Shown in pieces: positions 36,333 through 44,448 of a DNA stretch of 44,448 nucleotides. The stretch is from Lachnospiraceae bacterium MD308 (GTDB lineage: Bacteria; Bacillota; Clostridia; Lachnospirales; Lachnospiraceae), in contig VIQU02000031.1 of the NCBI GenBank assembly GCA_010206225.2, positions 1-44,448 on the forward strand. The letters are read 5' to 3'. The notes under the pieces are model-generated. The model was given only the letters and a program-made list of their open reading frames with translations. It searched no databases and was not told the origin of the DNA. The translations under genes and the position numbers were made by a program. Position 1 is the first letter of the stretch, and every line of letters starts with the position of its first letter.

Positions 36333-37319
36333 CAGATTTTGGAGAACAAGCAGAAATTTATTAGCCAGATCATGACGAGCAAATCTCCCGTCCGTGCATG
36401 TGAGGATGTGGACGATACGGCGCTTTCGTATGCTGAGATCAAAGCCCTGGCCACCGGTAATCCATATATCAAAGAGAAGATGGATCTTGATATCCAGGTA
36501 AGCAAGCTGAAACTGCTAAAGGCAAACCATACGAGCCAGAAATACCGCCTGGAGACGGAAATCGCAAGAAATTACCCGGTTAAGATTACGGCGCTGAAGG
36601 AGCGTATTGCAGGACTAAAGGCAGATGTTAACACAGTAAAGCCGCTTTTAAAGAAAGATAAGGAAAAAGATGATTTTACGATGGTTATCGGTGGGAAAAC
36701 CTATACAGACCGGAAAGAAGCCGGGACAGCGCTGATTGCTGCCTGCGCTGGGTTAAAGGCTGTAAAAACAGCCGGACAGATTGGAGAATTTCATGGATTT
36801 ACATTGTCCGCTAATTTTGATGGTTTTGCGCAGTCGTTCCAGTTGACTATCAAGGGACAGTGCAGTTATCAGATAGAAGTGGGGAAAGATCCGCTGGGTA
36901 ATCTATATCGTATCAGTAATGCTCTTACTGGAATCGAAAAGAAGCTGGCAGAGGCAGAATTAAATCTAGAAACTGTGCAACAGCAGCTTGCTACGGCAAA
37001 GGAAGAAGTAGAGAAGCCGTTTGTGAAGGAAGAAGAACTGGCGGAAAAAATGGAACGGTTGTCAGAATTAAATGCTTTGCTGAATATGGATGATAACGGA
37101 CCGTCGGAGGCGTTGGGTATGGAAGAAGGAATACAGGAAGTGGCAGACTGTCCGAGAAAATCTGTCACGCTGGCAGGACGGGTGTCGGAGAACTCCAAAA
37201 TTGCAGACGAAGTGAGGAAGCCCTCTGTATTGGATAAATTGAAAGAGGCAAAGGAACGAATTGCCGGAAATCGTGGAAACAATCGGAAACCAGACAGGAA
37301 AATAGAACAGGAATTATAA
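36333..37319 (+). CDS. Giant methylase/helicase, exon 2 (C-terminal part)
   Basis: The last 328 codons of the helicase gene, beginning QILENKQKFISQIMTSKSPV directly after the intron. It contains the conserved DVDDTALSYAEIKALATGNPYIKEKMDLD segment, coiled-coil regions (TSQKYRLETEIARNYPVK and ALTGIEKKLAEAELNLE) and a C-terminal tail with KPSVLDKLKEAKERIAGN. It has no start of its own, so expression depends on intron splicing. The tail resembles those of PcfB, the ArdC/LtrC-like protein and the YodL protein of the same element. Confidence 0.9.
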   Translation, partial: QILENKQKFISQIMTSKSPVRACEDVDDTALSYAEIKALATGNPYIKEKMDLDIQVSKLKLLKANHTSQKYRLETEIARNYPVKITALKERIAGLKADVNTVKPLLKKDKEKDDFTMVIGGKTYTDRKEAGTALIAACAGLKAVKTAGQIGEFHGFTLSANFDGFAQSFQLTIKGQCSYQIEVGKDPLGNLYRISNALTGIEKKLAEAELNLETVQQQLATAKEEVEKPFVKEEELAEKMERLSELNALLNMDDNGPSEALGMEEGIQEVADCPRKSVTLAGRVSENSKIADEVRKPSVLDKLKEAKERIAGNRGNNRKPDRKIEQEL

Positions 37320-37324
37320 AATAG

Positions 37325-37389
37325 ACGGGATGTATCCAAAAAAGCTGTACTTCTATAAGAAAGAGAATGGCTTTAAGGGTACATCCCGT
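37325..37389 (+). other. Stem-loop between helicase and ArdC/LtrC-like genes
   Basis: A perfect 10-bp inverted repeat, ACGGGATGTA (37325-37334) and TACATCCCGT (37380-37389), encloses a partly paired 45-base loop and sits just before the GGAGGG site of the next gene. No T-run follows, so it is more likely an mRNA stability, processing or translation-control element than a terminator. Confidence 0.55.
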
Positions 37390-37409
37390 TATCAGAATGG
37401 AGGGAATTT

Positions 37410-40400
37410 ATGGCAGGAAAAAGGGAAGAACAGATGAAGGAGATTACAAAGCGGTTAGAGCAGGGTGTTCAGGAGCTGTTTACTTCAGAGAAATATATGA
37501 ATTATCTGAAAACAATGTCGCAGTTCCACAATTACAGCTTTAACAATACGTTGCTGATTTCGATGCAGAAGCCGGAAGCGACACTGGTAGCCGGGTTTAG
37601 CTCATGGAACAAGAAATTTAACCGCCGTGTAAAGCAGGGGGAGAAGGGGATTAAGATCATTGCTCCAGCACCAATACGGAAGAAAGAGGAAATAGAGAAA
37701 TTTGATCCGGTGACAAATGAGCCGATCCTTAAACCGGATGGACAGCCAGAGACAGAGGAAGTAGTGCATATCATTCCACGGTTTTGTGTAGCAACCGTTT
37801 TTGACATATCACAGACTTATGGCGATCCAATCCCGGAGCTGGATACACCGGAGCTATTAGGGAGTGTGGAAAATTTCCCGGTATTCATGGAAGCGATTGA
37901 AAGGACATCCCCCGTGCCTATGCACTATGAAGAGATAGAGGGAGAATCAAAAGGATATTACAGTAGTACGGATAAAGAAATAGCGATTCAGGAAGGTATG
38001 AGTGAGATGCAGACGATGAAAACTGCTGTCCATGAAGTAACTCATGCCATGTGTCACGACAGAGACATTATGGAGGAATTGGGGGAAAAGAAAAACCGGA
38101 TGACCAAAGAGGTGGAAGCGGAGAGCGTTGCTTATACAGTCTGCAGCTGTTTCGGACTAGATACGTCAGATTATTCTTTCCCGTATATAGCCGGCTGGTC
38201 GAGTGATAAGGAGATAAAGGAACTGCGCTCTTCGATGGATTTTATCCGGAAAACGGCTGGTTCTTTTATTGACAGCATGGTGGAGAATATGCAGGAACTG
38301 CAGAAAGAAAAAGAAGCAATGCAGGATGTAGTTATAAATGAGAATGAAGGACTGCTTTATACAGACACAACGGATCGTTACGCTATTTTTCAGATTGATG
38401 AAGATGGAAAAGGCCGGGATTATTTGTTTTTGGGAATAGATTATATAAAGGATCATGGTATAGAAATAGACGGCAGTGATTATTCGCTGGTTTATAGCGG
38501 CAGACTTGAAAAGAATGATAATTTAGATACAATTTATGAAAGATTCAATATCAATCATCCGGAAGGGTATACCGGACATTCCCTTTCTGTCAGTGATGTA
38601 GTGGTTATAAATCGTGATGGAAAAGCGTCTGCACATTTTGTAGATAGTTTCGGTTTTACAGAATTGCCGGATTTTATACATCAGAGAGGACAGTTAATAG
38701 GGATAGAAGCGGCGGATCAGGAGCAGGAAGAAACAATATATCCACCCGTCTATACCCACACACTTGCCTATGCTATGGCGCATGGAAAGGTAGACGATCA
38801 TTTCGAATCCCGGAAACAGAATATCGACTGTAAAAAGGCGGTAGAAACAGCAATCCGGGAAAACTTTGACGGGCTGCGGTTGGAAAAAGGAGCGGTAGAT
38901 TCTGTCCTTGAGGAATATGGTGCAGAACGCCTGACATTCATTCTTGCCAACACAGTGCAGTATTTGGAACATGACGGGCGGTTTTCAAGGAATACTAAGG
39001 AATGGGCAAATGGATTTAAAATATCGGAAAACATTGTCCGTGGAACGGATCTGAACCAGGATTATGTTATTACCAGCCATCCGGCTGTATTGGATGGCTT
39101 TATCGGGTTTGCAAGAGAAAAAATGCAGGAACACAATTTGCAGCAGGAAACAACAGTACTGATTAATGAAGAAACCAGAGGATTTACGGTAGACGGGCAT
39201 TTCGGCACATGGCACACCGCAGGAGTTAGAGAAATCAGAGGGGAAATGCTTTATCTGATGGAGCATGATGAATATGAAGATTCTGTTGCTTCTGTCATTG
39301 TGAATCAGGAAGGGAAGCTTGTAGCAGAAGATTTGGAGCATGGATTTGACAAGGGAGCAATGGATGCGATCAATGAATATTTTGCAGAAAAGGGAGTGGC
39401 AGACGAGCAGAAAACTTCATTTATCGCACAATACTATGTCCTGCATGAAGCGTATGGAGAGGATTCTGATAACAAATATGAATATTTTGAGGATTGGAAA
39501 GAGGCGCTGAAAGCCTATCATCGGATTCCGAACCATGTAGATAAGAGCATCGGTATGGAGAGTACGGAGCAGCCTTCGTCCAAAATGTCCTTAATTGAGT
39601 GCCGGAACGGAGTAGAAAAACCTGCGAATATAGATATTTCTTCAATTAGTGGGGAATGGCTGCGTGACGAAACGATAGAAGCGCTGCAGAGAGCAAAGGA
39701 ATATTTTGAGAACCGTGAGACGGAGCTGGCATATGAGTTGAAAGACGGATATTTTTCAATCCATACAGCTTCAGAAGGGTATGATTATACGGTTTATGGC
39801 AAAGATTTTCGGGAGATTGACGGCGGAATATATGAGGATTCAGATATATCCATTCGTGAAGCGATGGAAACAATCCTCAGTGATGAAGGTATTGCGGTGG
39901 CAGGCTGTAAGGTTATGGATTATGAAGAATTACAAGAGGCAGTCAATCGTGTGGCACAGGAAGACATACAGAAAGAGCAGGAAAAAATACAGGAGAAAGC
40001 GCAACTGATTTCTGACCGTGCAGAGCCGGAAACTGCGTTAAATGGTTGTAGTTGTGCAGATATAGAGGAAACGGTATTAAGCTATGCTCAGGCACAGATT
40101 GACGATATGGGACTTGAAGGAGAGGTAGAGCTGCTTGGTGCAAGGGTGTACGGCAGCCGTTCTAGGGAGGGATTATATCATGAAGGTTCGGATATAGATG
40201 TTGTGGTATCTTATAGCGGTAGTGAAGCTTTAAAGGAAGATGATTTTTTTAATATGCTTCATGAAGATGGATTAAAGATTGCAGGTATCCTGGTTGACAT
40301 CAACCCAATCTCAACAGAAAAAACTGGAACACTGGAGAAATATATGGAGAAGGCAGAAAAATATTTAGATGAAAAGCAGAAAACAATAGAAATGTCAAAA

Positions 40401-40967
40401 GAAGTAACGCCAGAGACGGGGGAACGGATTTCATTTTATGTAGCAGAATGTATGGAATTTCATGTCCTGGGGGAATACCATGAGCAGGTGGAAACACTGC
40501 AGGAAGCTATGGACTTATACGAAAAGATCCCCGCAGAGCGGATGAGCGGCGTCAAAGGGATTGGATTCTGTTTGGAGGACGGGAGTATCTATGATGGGAT
40601 GCCCCAGGATCTGATGCGTCTGGGGAGGCTGGAAACAGATCTGGTCAATGAGATCTCCCATTATAAGAACAGTGCCTTAGTACAAAAGACAATTGCAGAG
40701 CTGGAGACGATTCTTGCAGAGCAGTCGGCAAAGAAGATTACGGAGCCTGAGAAAAAGCCGGAGAAGGAGCTTGAGCAAAAAATGGAGAAAAAGCCGGAAA
40801 AAGCGGACGAGGCAGTTCCAAAGGATGATAGTAGCATATCCGCAGGCAGTAAAAAACAGTCCGTCTTAAATGCCCTTCGTGAACGTCAGGAAAGGATGAA
40901 AGCACAGGATAAAGAAAAACAGGGACAAAAAACACAGTCACGCAGGAAAGGGGAGCTGGAATTATAA
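37410..40967 (+). CDS. ArdC/LtrC-like polyvalent protein with metallopeptidase, YodL, DUF3849 and nucleotidyltransferase domains
   Basis: A 1185-aa multidomain protein. An ArdC-like ssDNA-binding N-terminus (1-130; SFNNTLLISMQKPEATLVAGF) is followed by a metallopeptidase-like block with HEVTH (His208-Glu209-His212). Then come YodL (about 325-425, HSLSVSDVVVINRDGKASAHFVD), DUF3849 (about 445-545, YTHTLAYAMAHGKVDDHFES), an LPD28-like region near 595-660 (FGTWHTAGVREIRGEML), and a nucleotidyltransferase fold at about 890-985: VYGSRSREGLYHEGSDIDVV (Gly915, Ser916, Asp928, Asp930) with DINPIS (Asp963). The basic tail KKQSVLNALRERQERM closes it. Such polyvalent proteins are thought to enter the recipient with the DNA and counter host defence. 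It follows the helicase by 90 bases and abuts the next gene. Confidence 0.88.
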   Translation: MAGKREEQMKEITKRLEQGVQELFTSEKYMNYLKTMSQFHNYSFNNTLLISMQKPEATLVAGFSSWNKKFNRRVKQGEKGIKIIAPAPIRKKEEIEKFDPVTNEPILKPDGQPETEEVVHIIPRFCVATVFDISQTYGDPIPELDTPELLGSVENFPVFMEAIERTSPVPMHYEEIEGESKGYYSSTDKEIAIQEGMSEMQTMKTAVHEVTHAMCHDRDIMEELGEKKNRMTKEVEAESVAYTVCSCFGLDTSDYSFPYIAGWSSDKEIKELRSSMDFIRKTAGSFIDSMVENMQELQKEKEAMQDVVINENEGLLYTDTTDRYAIFQIDEDGKGRDYLFLGIDYIKDHGIEIDGSDYSLVYSGRLEKNDNLDTIYERFNINHPEGYTGHSLSVSDVVVINRDGKASAHFVDSFGFTELPDFIHQRGQLIGIEAADQEQEETIYPPVYTHTLAYAMAHGKVDDHFESRKQNIDCKKAVETAIRENFDGLRLEKGAVDSVLEEYGAERLTFILANTVQYLEHDGRFSRNTKEWANGFKISENIVRGTDLNQDYVITSHPAVLDGFIGFAREKMQEHNLQQETTVLINEETRGFTVDGHFGTWHTAGVREIRGEMLYLMEHDEYEDSVASVIVNQEGKLVAEDLEHGFDKGAMDAINEYFAEKGVADEQKTSFIAQYYVLHEAYGEDSDNKYEYFEDWKEALKAYHRIPNHVDKSIGMESTEQPSSKMSLIECRNGVEKPANIDISSISGEWLRDETIEALQRAKEYFENRETELAYELKDGYFSIHTASEGYDYTVYGKDFREIDGGIYEDSDISIREAMETILSDEGIAVAGCKVMDYEELQEAVNRVAQEDIQKEQEKIQEKAQLISDRAEPETALNGCSCADIEETVLSYAQAQIDDMGLEGEVELLGARVYGSRSREGLYHEGSDIDVVVSYSGSEALKEDDFFNMLHEDGLKIAGILVDINPISTEKTGTLEKYMEKAEKYLDEKQKTIEMSKEVTPETGERISFYVAECMEFHVLGEYHEQVETLQEAMDLYEKIPAERMSGVKGIGFCLEDGSIYDGMPQDLMRLGRLETDLVNEISHYKNSALVQKTIAELETILAEQSAKKITEPEKKPEKELEQKMEKKPEKADEAVPKDDSSISAGSKKQSVLNALRERQERMKAQDKEKQGQKTQSRRKGELEL

Positions 40968-41197
40968 TGATACGGTTTGAGGAAAATGAGTGTATTTTGG
41001 TAGCGATGTTCCAAGAAGAAAGCAGGCAGGGAACAATAGAAAAAATACATAGCATACTTCCATATATTATGGGCGAAGATGTAGAAGTGCTTGCTTTGAT
41101 TAATAGTACATTGGAAAAGTTGGAAACTCTTTCAGATAAAGCATTTTTGAGCATAGATTGGGAGCAGTATAAGCAAGAGCCGATGGAGGATGAATAA
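40967..41197 (+). CDS. Transposon-transfer assisting (TTRAP) family protein
   Basis: A 76-aa acidic protein, MIRFEENECILVAMFQEESRQGTIEKI, continuing LPYIMGEDVEVLALINSTLEKLETLSDKAFLSIDW. The early aromatic/acidic start, the xSRxGTI segment and the closing LxKLExLSDxxFxxxD match the small TTRAP proteins found beside LtrC-like genes. The biochemical role is unknown. Its ATG overlaps the last base of the previous stop, and its own end overlaps the next start, so it sits in a tightly coupled group. Confidence 0.85.
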   Translation: MIRFEENECILVAMFQEESRQGTIEKIHSILPYIMGEDVEVLALINSTLEKLETLSDKAFLSIDWEQYKQEPMEDE

Positions 41198-42069
41198 TGG
41201 ATATTAATCAGTTTGCAGTTTATCAGCTTAAGAATATCCCGGAAAACCGGGAAATACGGTTTCGTTCATCTAAAATGCTGCAGGAAAAGAAAATACAGAT
41301 ACGGTATGAAGCTTATGAGGAGGTTTATTTGGGGTATATGCAGCCGGCGGATACACCAGAGAATATCCGCAGCCGATTGGATAAGCAGTTGCCCCGGACA
41401 TTTAAAGGTCATTCTATCAGCGTCAGTGATGTGCTGGTGTTGAATAAAGAAGGTGTTGTGACCTCCTATTATGTTGAAAAGGGTGGATTTACAGTAATAG
41501 CAGGATTTATCAGAAACAGTTCGTCTGGTGCGATTGTATCTTTCGGTACTATGGATTTTCATATCGAGGGGAAGGAGGGGAGCTGGCATGCTTTTGACAG
41601 TATTGTCGTTAACGGAAAACAATTCTTCCTAATGGAGCATGAAAAACATGGGAGAGAAGTCGCATGGACAGTGGTGGACGAAGCAGGGAAGCTGATTGTA
41701 GACAGTACATATGTCGGCTTTGACCAGCCGGTTCTGAAGCAGATCAAGGAATACCTTAATCCTTCCCAATCGGTTATGGAAGCAGACATACAAGAGCAGT
41801 CTCTTGGAAATAATAAGGGCAAACCGTCACTTGAGAACTGGCAGAAATATATGGAGAACGGCGAGTATCTCCGGAGTTCTGAGATTGAAGAAGAGCAGAA
41901 CTACAATATGATTGACGGAAGGCGGAATAATATGTCCCCGAAAAATAAAAAAGGCAGGACATCCGTATTAAAAAAACTGCGTCAGAAGCAGGTGGAGATA
42001 GCAAGGCGGAGCGGTAAGGCTGCGCCGCAGATGGCAGAGGAAGAGGATATGGAGCGTAGACAGAAATAA
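41197..42069 (+). CDS. YodL/DUF4316 family protein
   Basis: A 290-aa protein with an N-terminal YodL domain (FAVYQLKNIPENREIRFRSS and, at 65-90, FKGHSISVSDVLVLNKEGVV). An LPD28-like region (110-185; EGKEGSWHAFDSIVVNGKQFFLMEHE) follows, then a linker and a basic tail (GRTSVLKKLRQKQVEIARRS). The YodL and LPD28-like parts are diverged copies of the same domains in the 1185-aa protein two genes upstream, pointing to domain duplication. It is the last gene of the transfer operon, closed by the terminator at 42076. The function is unknown. Confidence 0.85.
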   Translation: MDINQFAVYQLKNIPENREIRFRSSKMLQEKKIQIRYEAYEEVYLGYMQPADTPENIRSRLDKQLPRTFKGHSISVSDVLVLNKEGVVTSYYVEKGGFTVIAGFIRNSSSGAIVSFGTMDFHIEGKEGSWHAFDSIVVNGKQFFLMEHEKHGREVAWTVVDEAGKLIVDSTYVGFDQPVLKQIKEYLNPSQSVMEADIQEQSLGNNKGKPSLENWQKYMENGEYLRSSEIEEEQNYNMIDGRRNNMSPKNKKGRTSVLKKLRQKQVEIARRSGKAAPQMAEEEDMERRQK

Positions 42070-42075
42070 ATTCAT

Positions 42076-42114
42076 GAAAGATTGTGGCTCCCAGGGCTGT
42101 AATCTTTCTTTTTA
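42076..42114 (+). terminator. Strong terminator at the end of the transfer operon
   Basis: GAAAGATT (42076-42083) pairs with AATCTTTC (42101-42108), with an inner partly paired loop, followed by TTTTTATTT. Confidence 0.85.
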
Positions 42115-42279
42115 TTTGCAAAGATGTATATAGTAAAGAAACTGGAATGGTATTTTTGCTATGGTTGAAAAGTCCGTAGCTTCGAGTCCGTATCTGCATT
42201 GTAAAGCATATGGATTAATCTCAGTGTTTATGTTAAAATAAATATGAACAGAAAATAAGAATGGAAGGACGTATAATAA

Positions 42280-43146
42280 ATGGGGGCAGATAGCAAGATA
42301 CCAAAGAAAGCGGAAGCAAAAAGGACAGTGAAAGACAGCGTATTTACGAATTTATTTGGTGATTCCAAATACCTGCTTCAATTATACCAGGCGCTTCATC
42401 CGGAGGACACAGACGTCCGGGAAGAGGATTTAACAACGGTGACGCTGGAAAATATTTTTACAGACAGTATATATAATGATCTGGGATTTATAAAAGGGAA
42501 TAAGCTCATGGTATTAGTAGAAGCTCAATCTTTATGGACAGCAAATATCATTATCAGGGCATTAGAGTATCTGGTCAATTCATACCGCAGGTATTTTTCT
42601 GATAATGATATGGATCTGTACAAGAGCAAAAAGGTGGAGCTGCCGAAACCAGAACTATACGTTATTTATACAGGAAACCGAAAAACACGCCCGTTAGAGA
42701 TTACTTTATCAAATGAATTTTTTGATGGAGAGAAAACGGCAATTGAAGTAACAGTACAGATGATATATGATGGCAAAAACGGTGATATTATCAACCAGTA
42801 TGTAACATTTACAAAGGTGCTGGATGAACAGATGAAGTTGCATGGCAGGTCAAAGAAGGCTGTCCAGGAGACGATACGTATTTGCAAGGATCAGGATATA
42901 CTTCGGGAATATTTGCAGAGAAAGGAAAGCGAGGTAGTGGATATAATGATGCAATTGTATGATCAGGAAGAAATCATGAGGGTACATGACATAGGAGTGG
43001 CCAGGGATGCGGCAATCCGTGCAACCGTAGAGGCATATCAGGAGTGTGGCATGGCATTTATAGATGTAGTAAAAAAAGTTGCGGCAAAATTTGTGCTGTC
43101 TCATGAAACAGCAGAAAAAGAGGTCGGAGAATGTTGGAAAGAATAA
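42280..43146 (+). CDS. Rpn-like (PD-(D/E)XK) nuclease / putative transposase
   Basis: A 288-aa protein of the Rpn recombination-promoting nuclease group. It begins KRTVKDSVFTNLFGDSKYLLQLYQALHPEDTD; the DSVFTNLFGDSKYLLQLYQ start is typical of lachnospiraceal members. The nuclease core fits NDLGFIKGNKLMVLVEAQSLWTANIIIRALEYLVNSY (Asp, then ExQ). The C-terminus is helical and ends with VVKKVAAKFVLSHETAEKEV. RpnA-type proteins cut DNA and promote RecA-independent recombination in E. coli. It has its own terminator (43174) and lies outside the transfer operon, so it is likely a separate passenger or flanking gene. Confidence 0.85.
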   Translation: MGADSKIPKKAEAKRTVKDSVFTNLFGDSKYLLQLYQALHPEDTDVREEDLTTVTLENIFTDSIYNDLGFIKGNKLMVLVEAQSLWTANIIIRALEYLVNSYRRYFSDNDMDLYKSKKVELPKPELYVIYTGNRKTRPLEITLSNEFFDGEKTAIEVTVQMIYDGKNGDIINQYVTFTKVLDEQMKLHGRSKKAVQETIRICKDQDILREYLQRKESEVVDIMMQLYDQEEIMRVHDIGVARDAAIRATVEAYQECGMAFIDVVKKVAAKFVLSHETAEKEVGECWKE

Positions 43147-43173
43147 CTTTGGCAATATAGACAGTCATAAAAT

Positions 43174-43210
43174 AATCCTTCGGTTTAAAAGTAGTCAACC
43201 GGGGGATTTT
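43174..43210 (+). terminator. Terminator after the Rpn-like gene
   Basis: AATCCTTCGGTT (43174-43185) pairs with AACCGGGGGATT (43197-43208), with two G-T pairs, then TT. The tail is short, so the end may be inefficient. Confidence 0.65.
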
Positions 43211-43240
43211 AAACATTGAGAAGATGTCAGAGCACATTTT

Positions 43241-43702
43241 ATGGAGAAAAATATATTGAAAGAGCGAGAATTGATAGGGAAAATACATTCTGCAGTATAC
43301 CATCAGTGCCAACAGAGGGGATATACTGCTCCGGCAGATGTGTTAGTGGATATTGGAGTGCTGCCGAAACAAAAATATGAGGAATGGCGATTTGGAAAAG
43401 TACAGTATTTGGAGCAGGTCTGCACATGCAATCTTAAAAAGCTTTCTTTTATTATGGGCCAGATACGAGCTTGTGCGAAGAAAAATAATTTAAAGCCATC
43501 TTTCTGTTATTACAAACGATGGGGTGTGAAAAAGAAGCAAGGGCATAAGCAGGTGATTCCCTTACGGTTTAGCCGGAGCGGTAGCCCAGAGATAGAAAGA
43601 GCCTATGCAACACATTATGTGGATCTGAAGAGAGTGGATCAGTTAAAAAAGGAGAAGCAGGAAAAGGCAGATGTTTTTGAGAGAGAAAAAAGAAATGATT
43701 AA
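43241..43702 (+). CDS. Hypothetical protein, basic, Lachnospiraceae-type
   Basis: A 153-aa basic protein with ELIGKIHSAVYHQCQQRGYTAPADVLVDIGVLPKQKYEEWRFGKVQYLEQVCTCNLKKL, a central NNLKPSFCYYKRWGVKKK, and a late LRFSRSGSPEIERAYATHYVD. I do not know a named domain. The pattern is familiar from uncharacterised proteins in related genera but carries no known function. The start is uncertain: ATG at 43241 has no ribosome-binding site, whereas TTG at 43256 has GGAG nine bases upstream and fits the family start. The helical start and Arg/Lys content suggest nucleic-acid binding (inference). Confidence 0.75.
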   Translation: MEKNILKERELIGKIHSAVYHQCQQRGYTAPADVLVDIGVLPKQKYEEWRFGKVQYLEQVCTCNLKKLSFIMGQIRACAKKNNLKPSFCYYKRWGVKKKQGHKQVIPLRFSRSGSPEIERAYATHYVDLKRVDQLKKEKQEKADVFEREKRND

Positions 43703-43831
43703 AAATCCGAAGTTATGAAGCAAGTTATAGTGAATTTGGAAATGTCAATACTATATTTTGTGTTTTTGATGTGCTACTATAAAAGCCGTGAGTATAATTA
43801 AGGGGAAACATTCAACGAGTGGAGGTTTACA

Positions 43832-44071
43832 ATGGAAAAAGATACGGCAGTAATATCAAGATATCATTATAAAAGAGGATATTACGTGGAGGTAGTAAGT
43901 CAGATTCCCAGTATAGGGAACAGGGATTACTGGCTTTGTCATCAGAATAGTGGTAACAAGATGTTTATGTTCAGCGATGATTTTAAAGATATAAGGACTG
44001 AGGAACATTCAATTGCCGGAACAATTCTTAAGGATATTAAAACATTTGAAAAAACCTTATGCAAAAAATAA
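43832..44071 (+). CDS. Hypothetical small protein
   Basis: A 79-aa soluble protein starting MEKDTAVISRYHYKRGYYVEVVSQIP, with a central WLCHQNSGNKMFMFSDDF and a helical end. GGAGG lies 11 bases before the ATG, and a TATAAT (43793-43798) lies upstream, though without a good -35. No family is recognised. It is isolated between the previous hypothetical gene and the Rpn-like remnant. Confidence 0.65.
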   Translation: MEKDTAVISRYHYKRGYYVEVVSQIPSIGNRDYWLCHQNSGNKMFMFSDDFKDIRTEEHSIAGTILKDIKTFEKTLCKK

Positions 44072-44131
44072 AAGAATTATTATAAGAATTGCTAAATTGT
44101 CCGTCCGGGGCTAGGAAGGCGGAGACTGATG

Positions 44132-44299
44132 TCATATTTCCCTTGTTTTAGCCAGGAGGGTTACTTCTTCAAGTGGCAGATCGATAACCTCTGCTATTTC
44201 TTCAAGAGTATCTTTCCCACGGGAAATCATCCGGAGAGCAAATTCTTTGAGGCTGTAAAAAATCCTGTGTCTATGGAAAGCAAGACTTTCTGATATGAA
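44132..44299 (-). pseudogene. C-terminal remnant of an Rpn-like nuclease gene
   Basis: The minus strand reads FYSLKEFALRMISRGKDTLEEIAEVIDLPLEEVTLLAKTREI and stops at 44132-44134. This helical end (RM…GK.TLEEIAE…LPLEEV..LA) is typical of the C-termini of Rpn/PD-(D/E)XK proteins. The frame is closed upstream by a TAA at 44300-44302 and has no start, so only the tail of a decayed gene remains. Bases 44300-44448 show nothing recognisable. Confidence 0.6.
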
Positions 44300-44448
44300 T
44301 TAGATATGTAAAGAATTACTTGTCGGTTTAACATTTTTATTGTTGTCGATTTGCTGTCGAAGAGTTCCTTGTATTTATAGTATAACCATATCAGGAAAAT
44401 ATATACAATTCTTTCTGTTTTTTTGCATGACTATTAAGACCCTGTATG

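Noticed and set aside
42165-42200. TTCGAGTCC-containing stretch as a tRNA 3' end or attachment site
   Set aside because: No acceptor, D or anticodon stem can be formed around it; only the T-loop-like string is present.

Overview
The window is the conjugation core of a large integrative/conjugative element of the Tn1549/CTn type found in low-to-mid GC Clostridia. Gene content and order point to a gut Lachnospiraceae-like host: PcfB, CD1115-type VirD4, Maff2, CD1112-type VirB6/TrbL, PrgI, CD1110-type VirB4, class B sortase, CD1108-type NlpC/P60 hydrolase, DUF4315, CD1107/DUF4366, topoisomerase III, a giant methylase/helicase, an ArdC/LtrC-like protein, a transposon-transfer-assisting protein and a YodL protein. 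This is recognition from sequence; no database was searched.

Layout. 1-300: end of an IS256-family insertion sequence, running off the left edge. 300-2200: a decayed reading frame, two tandem small HTH regulators on the minus strand with near-identical promoter/operator boxes, a plus-strand pair of small acidic proteins behind a clear promoter that overlaps an operator-like palindrome, and a 37-aa membrane peptide. 2200-8700: a structured leader and a 1934-aa surface adhesin (thioester-like region, about 13 SpaA/Cna-B repeats, TPKTG sorting signal) closed by its own terminator. 8786-11584: start of the transfer operon (cysteine-rich protein, PcfB, VirD4). 11585-15200: an accessory region whose edges carry seven copies of a short palindromic repeat. 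Inside are a P-loop kinase, an XRE regulator, a TfoX C-terminal-like protein, a DUF1877 protein and a TxpA/BsrG-like type I toxin with a well-supported antisense RNA. 15260-42069: the mating-pair and DNA-processing operon, nearly all overlapping or tightly spaced, closed by a strong terminator. 42280-44448: an Rpn-like nuclease, two small hypotheticals and a decayed Rpn-like tail.

How it works together. VirD4 with PcfB would bring the DNA substrate to the channel made by VirB6/TrbL, PrgI and VirB4. The NlpC/P60-3D hydrolase opens peptidoglycan, and the sortase plus adhesin would modify the cell surface. Topoisomerase III, the methylase/helicase and the ArdC/LtrC-like protein would process and protect the incoming strand, and the MT-A70 methylase would mark DNA. 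No relaxase, replication initiator or integrase is visible, so either those lie outside the window or the element is incomplete.

The most unusual points are: a 2355-bp group II intron in the helicase gene whose removal exactly restores a 2770-codon frame; a tnpV gene nested out of frame in the linker of that same giant gene; a similar C-terminal tail on four different transfer proteins; a nucleotidyltransferase fold embedded in the ArdC/LtrC-like protein; the antisense-controlled toxin; and the split palindromic repeat array around the cargo.
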